Program-made: the position numbers and the translations under genes
From: Coix lacryma-jobi var. lacryma-jobi
Lineage: Eukaryota; Streptophyta; Magnoliopsida; Poales; Poaceae
Length of the DNA: 64,000 bases
NCBI GenBank assembly: GCA_009763385.1
Contig: CM019823.1
Coordinates: forward strand, 29,595,345-29,659,344
Direction: 5' to 3'
The notes under the pieces: generated by a model
What the model saw: only the letters and a program-made list of their open reading frames with translations
The model's database searches: none
Told to the model about the DNA's origin: nothing
In this document: piece after piece, positions 55,302-64,000 of the stretch
How positions within the stretch are numbered: the first letter of the stretch is position 1
Layout: every line of letters starts with the position of its first letter

Positions 55302-55306
55302 CTGAC
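55234..55306 (-). tRNA. trnF-GAA: tRNA-Phe(GAA), plastid-derived
   Basis: A 73-nt minus-strand cloverleaf. Acceptor GTCAGGA pairs with TCCTGGC (one G-U), discriminator A. D-arm TAGCTCAGTTGGTAGAGC, anticodon arm GAGGACTGAAAATCCTC with anticodon GAA, T-arm CCAGTTCAAATCTGG. The sequence is of plastid type and sits in plastid order next to ndhJ and the trnL-trnF spacer. Many flowering plants use a plastid-derived trnF in mitochondria, and this copy has no structural defect, unlike the neighbouring protein genes, so it may be functional. Confidence 0.95.
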
Positions 55307-55900
55307 CATTTATTGTGCATCATCCTAGTAGAGTACGTACTTGTATCTATGTCAATTAAAGGGACTAAAAAAGAAAAAGTCTTATACTTCTTTATAAAAT
55401 TGGACTTAGTAAATGTCAGGATAAGGATATGGATTGTGAATGACTTACTTAATAATAGGGATTACTTGCCTATACTATAATATGTTCATTTGTATGAATG
55501 GGATAAGATCCAAAGAAGTAAGTTCGGATCCGTTTGTGAAAGAGTAGAATAAGAAAGATAGTGAATCTTGTTTGAACCATTAATGAAAAATAGAGGTTGG
55601 TACAATAGTAGGAAGTCAAATGGGCTTTTATTGGGATAGAGGGAAAAAAAAACAAACCTCACAATTTAGAAAGTCGACGGATCGACTATATCATATACTA
55701 TAAATTTCATTGTTGTCGGTATTGACATGTAGAATGGGGTTCTCTCTCCATTCACTTTGAGCTGGGTTTTTGTGATCTTTTTAGTTGTTTTTCCGTCCAA
55801 TTTTATGGTAAATTCAGTCATAGGAATCCAGACTCCGCTTGATTCGATCTTAAGTTTCGACCTTCATCACTCAGGAAATTTGTGTTGCCACTTATTCCAC
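55307..55900 (-). pseudogene. trnL-UAA: Plastid trnL-trnF spacer, trnL-UAA 3' exon and intron remnant
   Basis: After trnF the sequence continues as the plastid trnL-trnF spacer (ATGGGATAAGATCC near 55498). At 55630-55680 is a damaged trnL 3' exon (GGGATAGAGGG ... CCTCAC ... AAGTCGACGG), interrupted by an A-rich insertion. The group I intron of trnL-UAA follows (TTTCATTGTTGTCGGTATTG at 55706, then CAGTCATAGGAATCCAGACTC at about 55817 and CGACCTTCATCACTCA). Similarity fades by about 55900; the 5' exon is absent. Confidence 0.9.
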
Positions 55901-58005
55901 TCAGAGAGACCGAACCAGGCAACAAAAAAGGCTGAAGGAAGTTATCTTTCCATTCCAACTAAACTAAGTGAAAAAAGGGATAGAGCAAATTGTTGAGGAA
56001 CAAAGAAAATATCTCCAAACCAACGACTCCTTTCCTTGGTCGACTCTAAAGAATGTATCGGGAGTTGGGAGTTAGCCGTCTCATTTCCTTTCTGTTTCAT
56101 TTTCCTCTCTAAAATAGCTTCAGGTTGCACTAGTTATTCTCCATCTTTCCCACAATCGGCATGTCAGATAGGACTTGTACACCTTCCCCCACCCTTTTCT
56201 TCAATTGCGAAACATTAAAGACTGGGTTTTGTGTCATAGCACGATGGGCCTTGTGAGTTCCCTGAAAGGAATGAACTTGTGATTGTGAACAAATTTACGA
56301 TTCCTCTTCATCGTCATCTATCTTGTATACAGGTCTCATCTGATCCTTATGGGAAAAGTAGCTGGGGATTGATTAAACACTCGGAAATATTCGAATAAGT
56401 TATTTATTCATGTAGCTTATAATAAGTAATTTCTGTAGATAAGTGATTTATTTTAGAGTAGCAGGAGAAGAAACTAGATAGTAGCTGGAGAAGAAAGATA
56501 CCTCATATCTTCGGCAAACATGATCGCTATGGATAGACATGGATAAGCATCTCTAACGATCTTATAGTAAGTAATTCGTCGACTGGATAAGTAAAGGAAA
56601 GGTAATTCTTCGACTGGATGGAAGTTTCACTTCAAGGCTGCCGCTTGACCTTACTGCTATACCGCTTAGCGCCTGCCCACAGCCTGCTATACAGCCTACT
56701 GTTTGACTACTTTGGCTTGCCCTACTGTAGTGTATTACATATAATATTCCCGCCCTGTTGGCTTGCCCAACTACGGCAGGCTTGACCTACTAGAGTCTCG
56801 CTCGAGAAAAGGTTGCTAAAGGTCGTTGTATGCTCTAGTGTGCTAAGTTGGTGATTGCCTTCCAACTAATGGGTTGTGGAGTGCTAGGTACGCTAAACAA
56901 GAAAATGCAATTCCTTGTTTAGCATCTAGTTGAGTGGGTGCTTGCCTATGGTTCCATTTATTAATTAATCAAACCATTTCCTTTTCATGCCATCCATCGA
57001 ATTGAAACTTTATCGTTATCATTGGCTGGAATGAGAATAGCTGCGGGATCCGGATCACCATTTGTTGTATCATAGTTGGAATGGCTAAAATAAGACATTC
57101 TTGAAGAGCTATATATTATTTTGCTGATCAATGATGAGCACAATATCAGGTAACCCTCACATATATTTGATTCCACCGAGGTATGTTTGCAAAGTAGATA
57201 ATTTTCTCTTCTTCAAGATTGCAGCTGCGAAGAGAAGAGTGGAATTGGCCCTATTTTCTTAGACTTTTAAGTACCTTAACTTACGAAGTTTTGTTTGCCT
57301 AATGACCACCCATAACATACCACCCCTTTTTGTATTCAAAGAATGACACCGAGCCCTTATTGCAGCTAACGCTACTGAGCTGCTCTTTCTGGGAAGGTAT
57401 CATTAAGATGTTTTTTCCTTGACTTGCTGCATGAAAAAGTAAATCACAAGCTTCTGATAACGAGCGGGCGAGATGGCTTTATACCTTTACGTTTGTGTTT
57501 GCCCTTTGCTGTAAAGATGTAAGGAGTTATTCTAGGATTCCTTCTTTTTTCACTATGACCTAAATGAACTCTGACTTCAACCATCTGTTTCTTTCAATCC
57601 CAGATCTTTTTTTCATTCTCCTATTGCCAACTACGAGTTACTTTGAAATAACTAATTGTTCCGATAGAACCTTCTGCCGGTAATTGATATACGACACAAA
57701 CCTTAAAAACTTTTTGAATTAGTGATTTGATTTATTCTGACTCGATCTATTAAAACATTCATAACCTTTACTTTAGTGAAAAAAAGAAAGATAGTTAAAG
57801 GAAGAACGGGAACTCTCAGTTAAGAATCATGAAATTGCATAAAAGATGGTTGTTTCATCAGAATCAGAAATTGTCTCATCTCACATCAGAATCATTTCTT
57901 TTATTATGGTATAACACTTTTTATGGTAAACTAATATCTCTTTATTTCTAACTATTTAATAGGTTTTCGCCATTCAAGTTGTTTGGATGCACATACTTTT
58001 TTCAA
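55901..58005. other. Spacer without recognised gene
   Basis: No gene recognised. Contains a perfect 10-bp stem (56892-56901 with 56914-56923) flanking an AAAATGCAATTC loop. Frames such as minus 56985-57176 are unassigned. Confidence 0.45.
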
Positions 58006-58410
58006 TCGGATACCACTAATCCTTTATACAACAACGTTTTTTTTCAGGCCTACCAACCAATACGGACCATGTAGAGCTGCTTTCTCGAGCCCTTTCTTGA
58101 TGAAAACTTCTTGCTTCGGTTGGAGTATTAAGAGAAGCTCTTGTCCCACATTCCTGTAAAATATTGATTCGTCATAAGCACGTCCTGCCCCTTCGCTCGT
58201 AGTAATCCAATGAATTCTCTAGTTCCAAAAACATGATACATTCCATCTTCTGAAACCAACACTTTTGATGTTACTTGACGCACAATAATCTCGATTTGTC
58301 TATTATGGATCTGTACTCCCTGGTATCGAGAAACCTTTAGGATCTTATTCTTAACAAAGAAATACGACTTTGGGCTATGGTTAGCTCAGCTCCAATAAAG
58401 AAAACCCAGG
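58006..58410 (-). pseudogene. rpoC2: Plastid rpoC2 fragment
   Basis: Minus frames read GAELTIAQSRISL (about 58400), then in other frames the VYR.QGVQIHNRQIEIIVRQ segment, VTSKVLVSEDGM, EFIGLLRA, RASLNT and KAALHGP..LVGLKKNVVV, in the order found in the beta'' subunit of plastid RNA polymerase. Several frame changes; both ends lost. This copy is more decayed than the ndhK-trnF insert and lies away from the rpoC1 fragment and in the opposite orientation, so it is a separate or rearranged transfer. Confidence 0.92.
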
Positions 58411-60539
58411 GTACTCCAAGTGGTTCGTTCCAACCTTCAACCCATCATATTAAATCAATCGAAGGCACTTCTATAATTCTACTTGAGGAAGACTTTTGTG
58501 GCTAGACCTCCATTTTCCATATAGAAAAGGAACTAATACACATCTCCTTTAGAAAAGAATTTCCCATAATGACTATGAATGCTTGTACCTGAAGTGACCA
58601 AATAAGGCTTAGCTGATCTTCTAATTCAAGAATCAAGATTCACTTGGTTACTGAAATTCAATCAGTTTGATGTTCTCTTCCTACAGGGATGTCTATTTTC
58701 AGGTTACCTTGAGATGTCAGGAGAAGTATTGATAATGAAGATACCTCCTACAAAGCCCTGAGAGGAAGGTCTTTGTTTTGCTGCTTGTTGTCGCAACTAG
58801 TTATGTCCCTATTGGACAAATCTCCCCTACACCGTAACCGGATTACATTCATTCAAGTTGGCAATCCCCTGATCTTTGCTTTGCTTCCGGTGTGCGATCC
58901 GAATTGACATATAATGACCGGCAGGCAATGGCCAAGGTCAGTGCATCTCGAACTAGTGCTATATACTAAACCTGGGACTCCACCACCCGTCAACCCTTTG
59001 CTTTGAACTGCCTTTACTCGGCTATTTCATTATCAAAAGGAAGTATTGGCAAGGCTGTAACATTACATGCAGGTCCTAGCCTACGTTCGTTGGTGGTTGA
59101 CTACCGGGAAAGGGCAGAATAGCAACAGTGAGGAAGCATACCACCCAAAGCAAGAGGTGAACAAATATTCCGCTGAGCTAACAAAGCTTCAGAGTCCAGA
59201 TCATACCAGCCAGAACCTGAGGTGAAGATGTTGATACCAGTCTACCTTAAATGCCTTTTTACATATTTTCGATTACCACAAATAAGGTGATTGTCCTTCT
59301 CCGTGGCTTCAAGATTATGTATGCTATCTCTTTTGCTTTTTTCTAGATAATTGAATCTACATTCACTCGCTTATTCCCAAGTAAAGGAACGAACAAGGAG
59401 GGGTGCCCGCATCAGGACCAGAGAATCACCGTCTAGTACCTCCGTACTCGCTCCTACTTTATTAATTAGGAAGTGTTCCCTATTCAAAGTACAGTACGCC
59501 TTTAGTTTGGTACATTGGTGCATTGGGGATTTCCAGGTAGCAGGTCGGTTGAGTGAGGGCTCCATCCATAACTGATATAGCTAGCGCACAGGATCTCCCT
59601 TCTGCGAACAAAAGGACAAAAGAGCCGGGTCGGGCGTTGATTCGCCGTTGCTATCAGTCGGTCTACTCGTGCCTGCTGCTTACTTTCTCGATCGATGGAA
59701 TCGGTGATTCGAAAAACCTAACATCCGTAAGGAGTCTCAATCGTAGCTCACTCGTTGCCTTACTCTCCCACAAGATCACACTAAATACAATAGGTGCGTG
59801 ATCTACTAGATTCTTATATAAGAAATTTATCACCTTAGTTGATAGACAGGAACCACCATCCCATAACAAAAAAGGGGGGCGAAGGTTATTTTTTACCAAT
59901 ACCAATGAAGACGGATTTCTCTCTCGAGCTGCTCAAAGATCTTTAAGTGGCTTACGAGGTAGACTTGATCATGATCCATATCCAACCTTCTCCCATCTGC
60001 TTCTGTCTCTAAAGATTAGAGTCATCGACGCGATTCAAGTCCAGTGCTGATAAAATCCTGCTGTCCAGTTCGGGAAAGCAAGTGATTGATTAGTTCCATT
60101 GGTCTATTGGCTTCAGCTTCCAGTCTACCTCATTTCTATCAAAATGATCTGGTGTCTTTAGCGCGTACTACCAGTTAAGGAGCCATATCCGAGGCTCTAT
60201 CAGCTCCCTCCTGGACAAGCGTGTTATTGAGGGCTCTTTATCCCCTAAAATAGTTTTTACACTAAAGGGATAGGGTGAAGAGCGAGCCTCGATAGGGAGC
60301 ACGAGCGATGCAAGCAACAGGAGGACAAGACAAGCCAATGGGATGAAGCCCTTATCAGGTCCATCTTTGATGAGAGGGCAGTAAAGAAAAGAGGTTCTTG
60401 GGCTGTCTCACATAGCCTAGCTTTTGGTCGGCTCTCTCGCTATATCCACCCGGATATCGCTTCGTTCACCTACTCTGAGCGGGGTATTTTCCAGTCAGGG
60501 ATTTATCCCCATTCCGAGTAAGAGTAATTCACTCTCGTC
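58411..60539. other. Spacer without recognised gene
   Basis: The part next to 58410 (to about 58520) may be more decayed rpoC2. Beyond that, frames of up to 82 codons (plus 59553-59801) show no resemblance to known families. Confidence 0.45.
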
Positions 60540-61005
60540 TGTTTGCCAAAATGCGGGGTCTAATTTGTTGATTCTCGGATACGAAGATATCAAATGGGAT
60601 ACATCAAACTGGCATGTCCAGTGACTCATGTGTGGTATTTGAAAGGTCTTCCTAGTTATATCGCGAATCTTTTAAATAAACCCCTTAAGAAATTGGAGGG
60701 CCTAGTATACGGCGATTTCTCTTTTGCTAGGCCCAGCGCTAAAAAACCTACTTTCTTACGATTACGGGGTTTATTCGAAGATGAAATTTCATCTTGTAAC
60801 CACAGCATTTCTCCTTTTTTTCTACCCCAGGCTTTGCAACCTTTCGAAATCGGGAAATTGCGACAGGAGCGGGTGCTATTAGAGAACAATTAGCGGATTT
60901 GGATTTTCGAATTATTTTAGAGAATTCCGTGGTGGAATGGAAGGAATTAGAAGACGAGGGGTATAGTGGAGATGAATGGGAAGGGATGGCAGGAACAAGG
61001 TAGGG
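60540..61005 (+). pseudogene. rpoC1: Plastid rpoC1 fragment
   Basis: From about 60545 the sequence matches the zinc-finger end of plastid RNA polymerase beta' (QCGV.FVDSRIRRYQ after a one-base shift). It is then open as MGYIKLACPVTHVWYLKGLP, SYIANLLNKPLKKLEGLVYG, DFSFARP and KKPTFLRLRGLFEDEI. After a second frame change come REIATGAGAIREQLADLDFR and VEWKELEDEGYSGDEWEG (to about 61005). It covers part of the N-terminal third only. Two frame breaks make it non-functional. Confidence 0.95.
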
Positions 61006-64000
61006 CTTCGGCTCTTCTTTATCGGTAGTCTTTCTTGCTATAGGTAATGTCTTGACTTCGTTGATGGTTGCAGGAACTGCTTCAGTTTCACAGGCCCCTT
61101 TCAGAACGATATGTAGTAGCTCATCCTAATTGAAGTATTTCATTCTGGCGAGCGTTCCTTTCATTGGAAATCTTATGATTGAGTGAGTTCCTGGTTTTAA
61201 AGACGGGTTTTCATATGCCGTCTGCGCTTGGCTTCGGCTCTTGTAGAAAGAAGTCCTTTCTCTCAGGCAAGAGGAGCCAGCCTTATCCAGTCTCTGTTCC
61301 GATATCTGGAATTGATTAAGCTAGACAGAAGAATCACCTTATTTTCCTTTACTCTCCATTCCATTTGTCCTTCAACCGGATTAATGGTCAACGACATTTA
61401 CAGCCTTTCCTTCACACAAGGTTTTTAATCCATCTCCCCTGCTTAGGACAGTAAGGGGAAGTAGCGATATTCCGATTCCTTCGTGGGACGAAGGCAGCCG
61501 GTCCAGCTGCTTTAGTACTTAAGTTAACGCCCCAGCCCTTATCCCGCGATGAGAAGGTAGATGCGGTAAGCCAACTCCTATCCTATAAGACCTCGGATCT
61601 CCCCTTCGTCTGCCAGTGCCTGGTCAATCATGGCAATAGCTAGCTCCTGAATAAGCTACTGAATAACCGACTTCACTGTTGCTATTAAATAGCTCTGCAG
61701 CGAAGGTAAACATGAAAAAAACATTAATTAAAAAGAACGGATATGACAAAAAGTAGGATGACCAACCTATCGCTAAAAGTACTAGACTTATTTAAAATCT
61801 ACTCTTCATTTCTATTACACATCCAAGCAAGCCTTTCAACTAGTAATGAATTGAGACTAGGAAGGTAGGCAATCTCCCTATCCCGCAGTGAGAGATGGAG
61901 TTCAGACCAACAGCCAGCATGTCTTCAGCTTACTACCTTGGCTAGCTCTTACTGATGAAGTAGTTAGCAGTGTAAGACCCCTCATTCTAGACTGATTAAC
62001 CCTCGATGTAATAGGCATAGCATAACATTCGAAGTATGGGGTTGTTGTCCATCGACAGACTAGCTCTGTAGAGCTTGAAATGGATAGTTAATCAGCAGGA
62101 ACTCCTCCTGGTATGAGAACGTATTTCAAGAAAGTGATTGTCCTTGCTTAACTAGGGAATCCTAGACCTTCTTTTCCTCTCTTATTGAGAGATTAAACCT
62201 TACTACACTACTTTAGCTTATCAAAGCAATACTAGAAACCCTACCTATTATGAAAAGACGCCTACGCCACACTGACTTCACTAGAAGATGAGTACATCCC
62301 TTTGCATCCTTCTATCGCTAGTGATGGAAAGCTAGTAGGGGACAGCACCAGAGAGAGAGTTCTAGTGAGTCCAGACTCTTCCTATCGTTCATCAAAGCGA
62401 AGCATGGCAGCAACCCCAACTTGTGACGTATAACGATGCTGGTATCTGGCCAGCATTGACCGTTCGAGTTGATGAGCCGAACCCAGACCCATGCCAACTG
62501 GACACCCGCAACGTATGTCCACCCGCCCTTTCCTTTGAGAAATCCTATACCTATCGATTTAGCTGCATAGGCAATACGACGTTACTACGAATAAATGACG
62601 AGCGAACCCTCGAAAACCGAATCGGGATTATCCACTTGAACAGATTCAATGTGTTCATCATGGGAAATGAGAAGCTGGCTGATCCCTTTCTTCGATAAAC
62701 TGCTCCTCGGATCCAACTGCTGCGTATATGACCTTAGTATCAGGCACTGCGAAATCCTCTACGGAAACAACGTCCGAATCCTAATCCTAAACCAGCTCCT
62801 AAAGCAATTATCGTAAATAGAGGTACGGCCCTCCAGCGCTAAATCGGATTTCTCGGAAGCTAGGACCACGGAACGAGGTAAAGGCCGAAGATTGGAAGAA
62901 GGGAGGAGAGGCCTATTTCCATATGTTTGAGCTTGTCTGTTATAGACCAACTGCAAGGGCGCTGGATCCTTGTTAGGGCGGGATAGCTTTACGGGCCGAG
63001 AGCACCCTGCTTTCCCAACCATTGCTTTCTCCTCATGATCGATGTGGACACATGTGATGAGTAGCGGCGGTATCAAGAACCCGGATAGTCAGTAGGAAAC
63101 TCCAATCTGCAAGCGGAACAACGAGTTTAGAAGGCACGTTCTTGAAAGAGCAGGCTGACTATGAAACTCATATAAGGCTCGCGATCGGGTGCATTGTTGA
63201 CTCGGGGGCGGTCCATAGGCGGCTACTCTAAGACGGATCAAGTTGGGCTATATATTAAGGCAAGTTGACCCTACTTTCCAATTTCGTAGATAGAAAAGTT
63301 CTAGGGTTAACCCGGCCTTCCTAAGAGTACTAGGTTAAAGGGAGACCTCTACAGCCCAGAAAGAACTATCCTATCCCTTTTTCCTAACCCCTATCCCAGA
63401 AAACAAAGCAACTTCTTCCTTTCAATCCAACCTACTACCTTGCTTGCTTACTAGCTTTCTACTTGGCAGGGACTGGGGTTCGTGGTAGACTTACTTGTCT
63501 ATGCAGGCGTGAAACAATCTTCCTTTCCTCTGGACTTTATCATCATTATATACTTGCTCTACCACTTGAATTAGATCTTCATATTTTTTAATACCTAACT
63601 ACTATTGAATTCCTTTCATGCCTTTATTCACAATAATTCCAATCTCAATCATGTGCTTTGCCGAGGAGAGCGCTCGCTACCCGATCCCCTAAGCTAATGT
63701 AGTTCCCAGGTTGCCTACTAGATACCGTTTACGGCCCGTGTAGGAAGCCGAGGAAAGAGATAATTGATAGTTGCCAAAACCACGTAAAAGAAATGAGATT
63801 GAAGATATTGAAATTAAACAAATTCTGATTGTTTCATTATCAAATGCAAGGGATGTGGGACCAGGTTCTGTTATTGGAGTTAAGCGGTGTAGGAGCCGTG
63901 CCGTTCCTGTGTATTAGCTCGTTGTTAGCAGCCCCGAAGGGCGTAAAGGGGGTAAAAGAATCAAAATATTTCTCGGAAGCAGCTCTTCGCTTGCATTTTG
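61006..64000. other. Terminal stretch without recognised gene
   Basis: Holds two mid-size frames, plus 62423-62698 (91 codons) and minus 62759-63076 (105 codons). The second has a glycine-rich alternative frame (ALGAGLGLGFG) near 62800, but neither matches a known mitochondrial or plastid protein. No tRNA recognised up to the window end. Confidence 0.45.

Noticed and set aside
62759..62840. Glycine-rich ALGAGLGLGFG frame as atp9 or another c-ring type fragment
   Set aside because: The order of residues around it does not match atp9 (no GAGAATIALAGAA-type start and no conserved carboxylate helix).

Overview
This looks like 64 kb of a flowering-plant mitochondrial genome, or a recent nuclear copy of one. 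The evidence is a split nad7 gene with four group II introns, an intact nad9 that still carries genomic C at positions plants normally edit to U, native-type trnS-UGA and trnY-GUA, several plastid DNA insertions at different stages of decay, and long non-coding stretches containing remnants of nuclear retrotransposons. There are no bacterial operons, rRNAs or CRISPR arrays.

Layout. 1-1.9 kb: decayed Ty3/gypsy pol. 3.3-4.0 kb: plastid psbB remnant. 6.9-7.2 kb: copia RT remnant. 10.3-11.1 kb: gypsy gag remnant, followed by a perfect 18-bp hairpin at 11.6 kb. 12.5-12.8 kb: possible gag remnant. 13.5-19.5 kb: nad7 on the minus strand, five exons, all splice junctions recognisable, but with a 1-nt insertion in exon 5. 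20.7 kb: trnS-UGA. 21.7-22.7 kb: LINE endonuclease remnant directly followed by a gypsy gag remnant. 23.5-23.8 kb: a small ORF whose leader and first codons resemble those of nad9 (chimeric-ORF architecture). 29.2-31.6 kb: an AT-rich island with long minus-strand ORFs of unknown origin; one can be laid out as a reverse-transcriptase palm whose catalytic YxDD is replaced. 32.4-32.8 kb: copia protease remnant. 47-49.3 kb: two oppositely oriented fragments of group-II-intron-type reverse transcriptase flanking a fragment that seems to carry a spliceosomal-type intron. 51.6 kb: trnY-GUA. 52.4-53.0 kb: nad9. 53.4-55.9 kb: a contiguous plastid insert (ndhK, ndhJ, trnF-GAA, trnL-UAA 3' part). 58.0-58.4 kb: plastid rpoC2 remnant. 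60.5-61.0 kb: plastid rpoC1 remnant. The rest, including most of 33-47 kb and 61-64 kb, shows no recognisable gene.

Function. nad7 and nad9 encode two hydrophilic subunits of respiratory complex I that sit together in its Q module. The three tRNAs serve mitochondrial translation; trnF is plastid-derived but structurally intact. Everything else is imported or decayed sequence, or unassigned ORFs. The most unusual items are the dead-RT-like ORF in the AT-rich island, the nad9-leader chimeric ORF, the paired RT fragments, and the nad7 frameshift.
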